Of a stretch of 18,984 nucleotides of DNA, positions 7,615 through 13,453 are shown one piece after another. Made by a program: the position numbers and the translations under genes. The first letter of the stretch is position 1, and each line of letters opens with the position of its first letter. This DNA comes from an uncultured Clostridia bacterium (GTDB taxonomy: Bacteria; Bacillota; Clostridia; Christensenellales; Maliibacteriaceae), in the NCBI GenBank assembly GCA_934613185.1, contig CAKTSO010000019.1, forward strand, positions 1-18,984, in the 5' to 3' direction. The notes beneath the pieces were generated by a model. It worked only from the letters and a program-made list of their open reading frames with translations. It did not search any database and had not been told where the DNA came from.

Positions 7615-8760
7615 ATGAAAAAATACCTTCCGCTCGGCGTCGCGCTGGCCGTCGCTCTGGCGCTTGTCATCGTCGCTTTTTCCTCCTGCGGCGGAAAAGG
7701 GACGCAGGCGCCGCAGGAACAGGAACAGATCCCGACGATGTCGCAGCAGGGAACGGAAAGCCTGAACATTTATTACCGCACGTCCACGGGCTATCTTGCA
7801 CCCGTCGCACGGCAGCTTGCCAGGAGCGACAACATGGCGCAGGCGGCGCTCGATCTTTTGCACGACACGTCGGCCAACTGGTCGGACGCGTCGATGCTCG
7901 GCGTGATGCCAACGCTGCCAGAGGGCGCGACGGCGAGCGTCAACGTTTCGGGCGGGATCGCGCAGGTCGACCTGCACGGCCTCGTCTGCACGGATCAAAA
8001 AAGCGAGGCACTTGCCGTGGAGTCGATGACGGCGACGCTGCTCGATCTGCCGCAGGTCGAACTGGTTCACTATACGGTCGACGGAAAGGCCGCGGCGATG
8101 CTGCCCTTCGGCACGTCGATCGCCGAGGCGCAGACACAGGCCGCCGTCAATGCCGAGGACGAAGCGCTGAGCGTCTCGGCGGGGCAGAGCGTCGCGCTTT
8201 GCCGTCTGGCATTCGTTGATTCCGAAAGTGGGCTTCTGATTCCCGTGACGCGCGCCTTGAAGGACGCATCGCTGGAAACGACGCTTGCCGCATTGACGGA
8301 TCCGGGCGAAGACAGTGCGCTGCAAAGCGCCATCCCCGACAATTGCAGCGTCGTCTCGGCGAATGTTTCGGACGACACGGCGATCATCGACATGTCCGAA
8401 GAATTTGCCGATTTGAGCGCGCAGGAAATGAAAACGGCGGCCAAGGCGCTGATCTATACGGCGATGGCGGATACGGATGCGCTCGACGTTGTCATCCGCG
8501 CGGGCGGCACGGCGCTCGGAGAAGACCGCATCGGGCAGGTGCTTCCCGTCGCGCTGAACGAGGCGGTCGAACGCTTGAGCGCATTGGAGACCATCGGCAC
8601 GGGAACGGGAGATGCCATCGAAAACGACGCGGTGGAGGATGCGTCCGTCCGGCCGAGCCAAACGCCGAGGCGAAGCCCGCAGCCGACGACGCCGCTCGTG
8701 TCGCCGTCTCAGTCGACGCGCCCGAGCGCTTCGCCCTCCGTCTCGCCCAATCGAAAATAA
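7615..8760 (+). CDS. GerM-like sporulation/germination lipoprotein with two GerMN domains
   Basis: A 381-residue exported lipoprotein. The signal peptide ends A-F-S-S-C, with Cys25 the lipidation site, followed by a Gln/Glu-rich spacer. Two GerMN domains follow. The first is near residues 50-165 (LNIYYRTSTGYLAPVAR ... AQVDLHGLV ... VHYTVDGK). The second is near 200-325 (RLAFVDSESGLLIPVTRAL ... SAIPDNCSVVSANVSDDTAI). This matches Bacillus GerM, which takes part in engulfment and germination at the forespore-mother cell interface. The last 45 residues form a Ser/Pro/Thr/Arg tail, perhaps a wall-spanning tether. ATG at 7615 follows AAGGGGG at a normal distance. In Bacillus gerM sits with rph; that partner is absent here. 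Confidence 0.9.
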   Translation: MKKYLPLGVALAVALALVIVAFSSCGGKGTQAPQEQEQIPTMSQQGTESLNIYYRTSTGYLAPVARQLARSDNMAQAALDLLHDTSANWSDASMLGVMPTLPEGATASVNVSGGIAQVDLHGLVCTDQKSEALAVESMTATLLDLPQVELVHYTVDGKAAAMLPFGTSIAEAQTQAAVNAEDEALSVSAGQSVALCRLAFVDSESGLLIPVTRALKDASLETTLAALTDPGEDSALQSAIPDNCSVVSANVSDDTAIIDMSEEFADLSAQEMKTAAKALIYTAMADTDALDVVIRAGGTALGEDRIGQVLPVALNEAVERLSALETIGTGTGDAIENDAVEDASVRPSQTPRRSPQPTTPLVSPSQSTRPSASPSVSPNRK

Positions 8761-8783
8761 CGGTCGGATCGGATGCCCATCCA

Positions 8784-8815
8784 AAACGCGGCTTCGTGCG
8801 TGCGAAGCCGCGTTT
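8784..8815 (+). terminator. Stem-loop terminator after the GerM gene
   Basis: AAACGCGGCTTCG pairs perfectly with CGAAGCCGCGTTT around a 6-base loop. The T-run after it is weak (GTTGTC), so termination may be incomplete. The -35 box of the next promoter begins two bases after the stem. Confidence 0.7.
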
Positions 8816-8816
8816 G

Positions 8817-8845
8817 TTGTCAAAGCGCCGCCAAAGCCTTATAAT
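8817..8845 (+). promoter_or_regulatory. Sigma-A promoter of rqcH
   Basis: TTGTCA (8817-8822) and a consensus TATAAT (8840-8845) are exactly 17 bases apart. The -10 box is 34 bases before the rqcH start codon, giving a short leader with GAGGTG as ribosome binding site. Confidence 0.88.
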
Positions 8846-8879
8846 AAAAAGCGATTCCGATTGATTTTGAGGTGTAACG

Positions 8880-10637
8880 ATGCCATACGACGGCGTAATG
8901 ATCCATACCATTGCACGCGAACTGGAGGCGTCGCTGTGCGGCGCGCGGATCGACCGCATTCTCCAGCCCGAGCGCGACGAGATCCATCTGGTTCTTCGCG
9001 CGCCGGGGAAAAAGGCGCGGCTTATTTTGTCGAGCAACGCGCAGTTTGCCCGCGTCTATGTCAGCGGCGAAGCGACGCGGCAGGACGATCATCCGCCGAT
9101 GTTCTGCATGCTTCTTCGAAAGCATCTGTCGGGCGGAAAGCTCCTTCGCGTGCGCCAGCTCGGGCTCGACCGCGTGCTGTATTTTGATTTCAGTGCGCAC
9201 GACGAACTGGGCGACGAGGCGGTCTGGACGATCGCCGTCGAGATGATGGGGAAGCATTCCAACATCATTTTGGTCAACCAAAACGGCGCGATCGTCGACG
9301 CGATCAAGCGCGTGTATCCCGAAAAAAGCCGTGTGCGTCCCGTTCTGCCCGCGATGGAATACACCGCGCCGCCGGGCGCGGTCAAGCGCGACCCGCTCAC
9401 GATGAACGAGCGGGATTTCGGCGAACTGGTCGATTCACTGCCCGACGGCGACCGGGAAAAGCAGCTCATGGGCGCGTTGCAGGGCGTTTCGCCCGGCACG
9501 GCGCGGGAGATATTGACGCTGGCGCAGATGAACGACGCGGGCTTTTCGAAGCTCGAAGGCGCGGCGACGGGGCGGCTGAAAGCGGCGCTTGCCGCATTCT
9601 TCGGCCGACTGCAAAAAGACGAGATCGCGCCGGTCGTGCGCGTCGACGCGCAGGGCGTTCCGCGCGACGTGCAGCCGTTTGCCTATTGCTCTACGCCGCA
9701 GTGGGAGACAAAGCCGTTCGACACGCCGTCCGAGGCGGCGGAGGCGTTTTTCTACGGGCGCACGCATGCGCTTCGCGTCGGACAGAAGAGCGCCGATCTT
9801 GCGCATCTTTTGAAGACGCGCATCGAACGCGCCGAAAAGAAGCTCGCGCTTCAGCAGGCGGAGCTTTTGCAGGCGGAAAATGCGGAGTCCCTCCGGCTTT
9901 ACGGGGAACTGCTCTCGGCGTATATTTACATGATCGAAAAGGGCGCGCCGAGCGTGTCCGTGCCGGATTACACGAAAGAGGATCAGCCCGAGATCACGAT
10001 CCCGCTTTCGCCCGCGCTGTCGCCGTCGCAGAACGTGCAGGAGTATTTCCGCCGCTATACCCGTGCCAAATCCGCGCAGCATCAGCTTGCGGGGCGCATT
10101 GCGCAAAGCGAGGAAGAACTCGAGACGCTGCGCCAGCATGAATACAATCTTTCCGAATGCCGCAGCGAGGCGGAGATCGACGACGTGCGCCGCGAAATGG
10201 TCGAGTCGGGCGTCCTTCGCCGCGCGCCGCAGAAAAACGGCCGGCCGCAGCAGAAGAAAAAGAACGCGCCTTTCGTCTTCGACGAATTTACCACGGCGGC
10301 GGGACTGCGCGTTCTCGTCGGGCGGAACAACCGCCAAAACGACGCGCTGACCAAGAGCGCCGCGCCGGAGGACGTCTGGCTTCATGTGTTAAAGCGCCCC
10401 GGTTCCCACGTCATCATTCAGACGAACGGCGGGGACGCGGACGACGCGTCGATCATCGAGGCGGCGCGCATTGCCGCGGCGTACTCTTCGGCGAAAAACG
10501 ACACGCGTGTGGCCGTGGACTACACCAAAAAGAAATACGTCCATAAGCCGAACGGCGCGGCCGCGGGATTTGTGACGTATACCCATCAGCAGACACTGAT
10601 CGTCGAACCGATGAAAACGGATCCTATGCAGCAGTAA
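8880..10637 (+). CDS. rqcH: RqcH, ribosome quality control factor of the NFACT family
   Basis: RqcH (bacterial Rqc2/NEMF; older name FbpA, fibronectin-binding protein) binds 50S subunits blocked by peptidyl-tRNA and recruits tRNA-Ala to add C-terminal alanine tails that mark the stalled chain for proteolysis. The 585-residue length and domain order are typical. NFACT-N starts MPYDGVMIH and carries the Asp97-Arg98 motif needed for tRNA recruitment. A helix-hairpin-helix region lies near 195-220 (LMGALQGVSPGTAREIL), a coiled-coil middle near 300-430, and NFACT-R near 467-575 (FDEF...VGRNNRQNDALT...DVWLHV...PGSHVIIQTN...KKYVHKPNGAAAGFVTYTHQQTL). The Asp-Arg pair argues that it is active. The start is supported by GAGGTG six bases upstream. 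It has its own promoter and a terminator shared with a convergent gene. Confidence 0.96.
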   Translation: MPYDGVMIHTIARELEASLCGARIDRILQPERDEIHLVLRAPGKKARLILSSNAQFARVYVSGEATRQDDHPPMFCMLLRKHLSGGKLLRVRQLGLDRVLYFDFSAHDELGDEAVWTIAVEMMGKHSNIILVNQNGAIVDAIKRVYPEKSRVRPVLPAMEYTAPPGAVKRDPLTMNERDFGELVDSLPDGDREKQLMGALQGVSPGTAREILTLAQMNDAGFSKLEGAATGRLKAALAAFFGRLQKDEIAPVVRVDAQGVPRDVQPFAYCSTPQWETKPFDTPSEAAEAFFYGRTHALRVGQKSADLAHLLKTRIERAEKKLALQQAELLQAENAESLRLYGELLSAYIYMIEKGAPSVSVPDYTKEDQPEITIPLSPALSPSQNVQEYFRRYTRAKSAQHQLAGRIAQSEEELETLRQHEYNLSECRSEAEIDDVRREMVESGVLRRAPQKNGRPQQKKKNAPFVFDEFTTAAGLRVLVGRNNRQNDALTKSAAPEDVWLHVLKRPGSHVIIQTNGGDADDASIIEAARIAAAYSSAKNDTRVAVDYTKKKYVHKPNGAAAGFVTYTHQQTLIVEPMKTDPMQQ

Positions 10638-10671
10638 AAAATCGCCGTGCGAACCTTCGCACGGCGATTTT
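10638..10671. terminator. Bidirectional terminator shared by rqcH and the convergent zinc-ribbon gene
   Basis: ATCGCCGTGCGAA pairs with TTCGCACGGCGAT around a CC loop, flanked by an A-run on the left and a T-run on the right. It lies between the rqcH stop and the stop codon of the minus-strand gene. Part of it is repeated exactly at 11649-11675. Confidence 0.9.
10644..10670. repeat. 27-bp hairpin repeat, copy 1
   Basis: This 27-bp sequence, with core GCCGTGCGAACCTTCGCACG, is identical to 11649-11675 in the same orientation. The two copies are about 980 bp apart and flank a single minus-strand gene with its promoter. Confidence 0.9.
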
Positions 10672-10678
10672 GGTTTAC

Positions 10679-11572
10679 TTAGAATTCATCTGCTGAAATG
10701 GGCGTTTCTTTGAAGTTACCATTTTCAACCGGATACAACGTATATTCGTAAGTATAGTTATAGAAATCTAAAAGATTGTCATCTTTGCCATAATAGGTGT
10801 CGTCGCCGAAACAATAATCCGGGCCATACCAGTCGTCTCCGTATGCAAAGAATACGCGGTAATAGCCGTCGGGTACGGAAATTGTCAAGCTGCGATTTGG
10901 CTGTACGAAGAATGATAGTACGGTTGTATTCGAGGCGTCTTTTAACTTAATGAAGCATGAAGTGTGCGACGAACTGTGAATGGTTAATTCGGATTCCTTG
11001 TAAGAGAAAATGTCGGTGAAGACCTGGCCGTTTGCGGGCAGACTCATCGGCAGCATTTTTCCGCATACGCTGCAGGTTTTCGGCGTAGTTGACGTGGCCG
11101 TAATCCAACTGTGCTCGCCGACCGAACCGATATGCGCGCCGCATTTTGAACACGTTTGCGGCGCGGCGCAGGTGGCGGCGATCCAATTATGAGAACAGGA
11201 AGAATGGGAAGAATGGGAAGATAACGTGATACTTTGACGATCCTGTCCAAAATATATGGCGAGCCCGAATACGCATGCCATGACGGAAAAGACGATAATT
11301 GTGGGAACGACTCGGCGATCCAACGAACGGAAAAATGATTTTACGGATGAGCGAATCTTTTCAATGACAGAAGGTTTTTTCTTTTTGAAATCGGTTATTG
11401 CTTGATTTGACTGCGGCGTATGCGTGATGGGAGGCGGGGGCGGCGCGGCTGTTCCAATGTATAAAAAACGTTCGTGACAATTGGGACAGGTAACCATAAT
11501 TTTCCCCTTGTTATTGGGGACTCTTAACTGGGTAAAGCACTGCTGACAAACAACGATCATAGTATCGGACAT
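10679..11572 (-). CDS. Zinc-ribbon membrane protein of unknown function
   Basis: I do not recognise a named family for this 297-residue protein. In order it has an N-terminal zinc ribbon (Cys9-x2-Cys12 and Cys29-x2-Cys32, with CPNCHERF), a proline run near 44-48, a basic stretch, one membrane segment at about 89-108, and a Ser/His-rich linker. Two short cysteine repeats follow (HNWIAATCAAPQTCSKCG and HSWITATSTTPKTCSVCG, residues 128-171); the second has lost the first cysteine of its pair. A C-terminal beta-rich, aromatic domain (185-297) resembles carbohydrate- or wall-facing modules. With no signal peptide before the ribbon, the N-terminus is probably cytoplasmic and the C-terminal domain external. 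ATG at 11572 has GAGG upstream. Its DNA is visibly more A+T-rich than its neighbours and it runs against them. Confidence 0.82.
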   Translation of the reverse strand: MSDTMIVVCQQCFTQLRVPNNKGKIMVTCPNCHERFLYIGTAAPPPPPITHTPQSNQAITDFKKKKPSVIEKIRSSVKSFFRSLDRRVVPTIIVFSVMACVFGLAIYFGQDRQSITLSSHSSHSSCSHNWIAATCAAPQTCSKCGAHIGSVGEHSWITATSTTPKTCSVCGKMLPMSLPANGQVFTDIFSYKESELTIHSSSHTSCFIKLKDASNTTVLSFFVQPNRSLTISVPDGYYRVFFAYGDDWYGPDYCFGDDTYYGKDDNLLDFYNYTYEYTLYPVENGNFKETPISADEF

Positions 11573-11613
11573 AAAGAAAACCTCAAAAATCGATGGATCA
11601 ATGAACTAAAAAT

Positions 11614-11642
11614 AACATAACAGTTTTCCGAACGGCTGTCAA
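11614..11642 (-). promoter_or_regulatory. Sigma-A promoter of the zinc-ribbon gene
   Basis: On the minus strand a perfect TTGACA (11637-11642) is 17 bases from TATGTT (11614-11619), with TGT just before the -10 box. It lies about 40 bases upstream of the start codon, immediately inside hairpin repeat copy 2. Confidence 0.85.
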
Positions 11643-11648
11643 TGAAAA

Positions 11649-11675
11649 GCCGTGCGAACCTTCGCACGGCGATTT
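11649..11675. repeat. 27-bp hairpin repeat, copy 2
   Basis: Exact copy of 10644-10670. As an inverted repeat it forms GCCGTGCGAA/TTCGCACGGC. Unlike copy 1 it has no good T-run on the plus strand; on the minus strand it is followed by TTTTC. It lies between the promoter of the minus-strand gene and the spoVT leader. Confidence 0.9.
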
Positions 11676-11762
11676 CCAAATGATTGCCAAAGAAAAAACA
11701 GGATAAATCGGCGCGATTTTCAAACACTAAGACCGCAACGAACAAGACAAGGGAGAGTTTTT

Positions 11763-12308
11763 ATGAAAGCTACCGGCATCGTCAGGCGGATCGACGAACT
11801 TGGGCGCGTTGTGATCCCTAAGGAGATCCGCCGCACCCTGCACATTCGCGAAGGATATCCTCTGGAGATTTTCGTCGGCAAGGACGCGGAGATCGTTCTT
11901 AAAAAATATTCGCCGCTCGGGGAAATGGGAGACAGCGCGGGTGATTATGCGCAGGTGCTGCATCGCGTCAGCGGGCATACGGCGCTGATTGCGGATCGGG
12001 ACGTCATCGTTTCCGCCGCGGGGAACGCGGCGCGGCGGCTTCTGCTCGATCGGCCCGTGTCCGCAGAAGTCGAGGAGCTCTTGAACGCGCGGCGCATGGT
12101 TTCTTTGACGGAGAACGACGGCGCGCTGCCGCCGCTTTGCGAGGGCGCACAGGAGGACTATCACGCCGCGGTGATCGCGCCGATTTTGAGCGAGGGCGAA
12201 TTGATCGGCATGGTCGCGCTCGTCTCGCAGAAAGAGGACATGACGCTCACCGATCAGAAGCTTGCGGAATCGGCGGCGCTGTTTTTGGGAAGACAGATGG
12301 AAAACTGA
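11763..12308 (+). CDS. spoVT: Stage V sporulation protein T (AbrB-family transcription regulator)
   Basis: SpoVT is the late forespore regulator that adjusts sigma-G-dependent genes for spore coat, germination and protection. The 181-residue protein has the N-terminal swapped-hairpin AbrB domain almost at consensus (MKATGIVRRIDELGRVVIPK, then EIRRTLHIREG) and a C-terminal GAF-like domain (about 55-180), as expected for SpoVT rather than the shorter AbrB or Abh. ATG at 11763 follows AGGGAGAG; starting further upstream would add residues foreign to the family. I found no clear sigma-A promoter; a forespore (sigma-G) promoter would be expected but I could not place one confidently. A strong terminator follows. 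Confidence 0.96.
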   Translation: MKATGIVRRIDELGRVVIPKEIRRTLHIREGYPLEIFVGKDAEIVLKKYSPLGEMGDSAGDYAQVLHRVSGHTALIADRDVIVSAAGNAARRLLLDRPVSAEVEELLNARRMVSLTENDGALPPLCEGAQEDYHAAVIAPILSEGELIGMVALVSQKEDMTLTDQKLAESAALFLGRQMEN

Positions 12309-12326
12309 ACTCAAAGAAAAACAAAA

Positions 12327-12360
12327 AAGAAAGCCGTCTTTTAAAAGACGGCTTTTCTTT
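12327..12360 (+). terminator. Intrinsic terminator after spoVT
   Basis: AAAGCCGTCTTTT pairs perfectly with AAAAGACGGCTTT, followed by TCTTT. The stem is symmetrical and A/T-flanked, so it could also stop transcripts from the minus-strand tRNA. Confidence 0.88.
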
Positions 12361-12420
12361 CGCAAAATTCCGATTGTTTCGGCTTTGAATATTGAAACCG
12401 CTACACGATTTTGCAATCAT

Positions 12421-12496
12421 TGGCAGGGGAGACGCGAATCGAACACGCAACCTACGGTTTTGGAGACCGTTGCTCTGCCAATTGAGCTACTCCCCT
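12421..12496 (-). tRNA. trnW: tRNA-Trp (anticodon CCA)
   Basis: On the minus strand the 76-base cloverleaf reads acceptor AGGGGAG ... CTCCCCT, with a D-arm around AGCTCAATTGGCAGAGC, an anticodon stem-loop ACGGT-CTCCAAA-ACCGT whose loop holds CCA, and a T-arm with GTTCGATTC. The discriminator is G and the 3' CCA is encoded. It stands alone, not in a tRNA cluster, downstream of the thioredoxin-like gene. Confidence 0.97.
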
Positions 12497-12561
12497 AAGC
12501 ACGAAATCTATTATAGACCATAAAACACGGAAGCGTCAAGTGAAAATTGCCGAAATGCGCG

Positions 12562-12885
12562 TCAATTTTCAAGCGCGGCGCGGACAAATTCGGCGATCTC
12601 ACTCTGCCGCATCGCGCCGTATCGCATCGCGAGTACTTTTTTGCGATACAAAACGGCGAGCGCGGGCGTGACGCGGACGCTGAAATGCGCGGCCGCCGCG
12701 GGGCAGGAATCCACGTTGACCGTGACGACGCGCACAGGCGCACAATCTTTTGCATAGGCGCAAAGCTCCGGCTCCATCAAAAGACAGGGCGGGCAGTCAA
12801 ACGACGAAAACGCAATGAGAAGCGGCGTTTCGCTTGCATTCAAAAGCGCTTCGGGCGAATCGACTTTCAAATATTCCACGGCCAC
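12562..12885 (-). CDS. Thioredoxin-like protein with CPPC active site
   Basis: A 107-residue single-domain protein of thioredoxin size. The redox motif is FDCPPC (Cys31, Cys34), at the end of the usual beta strand LLIAFSS, and the cis-proline is Pro74 in VRVTPALAVLYRKK. The protein keeps the core beta-alpha pattern (RVVTVNVDS, then the C-terminal helix). CPPC instead of CGPC is a known variant and may change redox potential or partner. There is no signal peptide, so it is probably cytoplasmic. The start is GTG at 12885, set by GGAGG at 12894-12898, eight bases upstream. It is transcribed away from the B12 riboswitch gene. No reductase gene is in the window. Confidence 0.9.
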   Translation of the reverse strand: MAVEYLKVDSPEALLNASETPLLIAFSSFDCPPCLLMEPELCAYAKDCAPVRVVTVNVDSCPAAAAHFSVRVTPALAVLYRKKVLAMRYGAMRQSEIAEFVRAALEN

Positions 12886-12922
12886 GGCACAATCCTCCGT
12901 TTACTTCAAACAAATCAACTTC

Positions 12923-12951
12923 ATCATACCCCGATTTTTCAAATGCGGCAA
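12923..12951 (-). promoter_or_regulatory. Sigma-A-like promoter of the thioredoxin-like gene
   Basis: On the minus strand TTGCCG (12946-12951) and TATGAT (12923-12928) are 17 bases apart, about 38 bases before the GTG start. It is back to back with the riboswitch promoter. Confidence 0.65.
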
Positions 12952-12973
12952 GCCGGAATTGAAAAACGGCGCG

Positions 12974-13002
12974 TTGAATTTGCCGCGCGGCTATGATACG
13001 AT
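12974..13002 (+). promoter_or_regulatory. Sigma-A-like promoter of the cobalamin riboswitch transcript
   Basis: TTGAAT (12974-12979) and TACGAT (12997-13002) are 17 bases apart with an extended -10 TGA just before the hexamer. An overlapping GATAAT at 13000-13005 is an alternative -10. Transcription would begin just before the riboswitch aptamer. Confidence 0.6.
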
Positions 13003-13040
13003 AATGACAATTGCATATCTTTCGCGGCGCTCGATCGTAA

Positions 13041-13190
13041 TGATCGGCCGAACAAGGAATCCGGTGCGAATCCGGAGCAGTCCCGCTGCTGTATTCGGGG
13101 ACGAAGGCAAATGACGTCACTGCGCAAGACTTTTGCGCGGGAAGGCTTGCCCGAGGCAGAACCGTAAGCCAGAAGACTTACCGCGAAGGG
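13041..13190 (+). ncRNA. Cobalamin (B12) riboswitch aptamer
   Basis: The conserved elements of the B12 aptamer appear in order: AACAAGGAATCCGG followed by TGCGAATCCGG (13051-13075), AGCAGTCCCGCTGCT hairpin (13076-13090), GTCACTGCGCAAGAC with a TGCGCAA/TTGCGCG stem (13117-13139), CGGGAAGGC (13138-13145), and the B12 box AAGCCAGAAGAC (13166-13177). Known members bind adenosyl- or related cobalamins and switch off downstream genes when B12 is plentiful. The outer limits are approximate. The regulated gene is the giant secreted protein at 13454. Confidence 0.95.
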
Positions 13191-13264
13191 GGAATGTCAT
13201 CCGTCCCGAGGAGGAGCGGCGGCGTTTTTTGACACGGTGAAAATCGGGTCGATTTTGACGTGCA

Positions 13265-13309
13265 CGGCTTCTTTCTGTGGGAAATTCCATGGGAAAGAGG
13301 CCGTTTTTT
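13265..13309 (+). terminator. Riboswitch expression platform: intrinsic terminator
   Basis: CGGCTTCTTTC (13265-13275) pairs with GAAAGAGGCCG (13293-13303) with a single G-U wobble and a further short inner stem, and is followed by six Ts. It lies about 75 bases after the B12 box and before the coding region, the standard position for transcription attenuation. Premature stop in the presence of B12 is the expected logic; the competing antiterminator was not worked out. Confidence 0.88.
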
Positions 13310-13359
13310 AGATTGCCCTTCGGATATGCAATGATTCTTGGAAAAGAAGGAGAGTGGTC

Positions 13360-13410
13360 ATGATGCGCGAGGACGGATCGAAGCGGCCCGGGAAAACTGC
13401 CGGCGACTGA
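13360..13410 (+). CDS. Possible 16-residue leader peptide in the riboswitch 5' UTR
   Basis: A very short frame (MMREDGSKRPGKTAGD) starts at ATG 13360 with AAGGAG at 13347-13352, an excellent ribosome binding site, and ends 43 bases before the start of the large protein. It lies after the riboswitch terminator. It may be a leader peptide or a chance frame behind a purine-rich element; it resembles no known regulator peptide. Confidence 0.3.
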   Translation: MMREDGSKRPGKTAGD

Positions 13411-13453
13411 TATCGAAAGATCGGATTTGAAGAATATAGATCGGAGGAGAAGC

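Noticed and set aside
7597..10385. Minus-strand frames opposite the GerM lipoprotein gene (7597-8823) and rqcH (9435-10385)
   Set aside because: They are composition-driven mirror frames; the plus-strand genes have lipobox, GerMN and NFACT patterns with good start sites.
12421..12496. tRNA-Trp as an attachment site for an integrated element
   Set aside because: No integrase gene and no repeated tRNA 3' end are found in the window.
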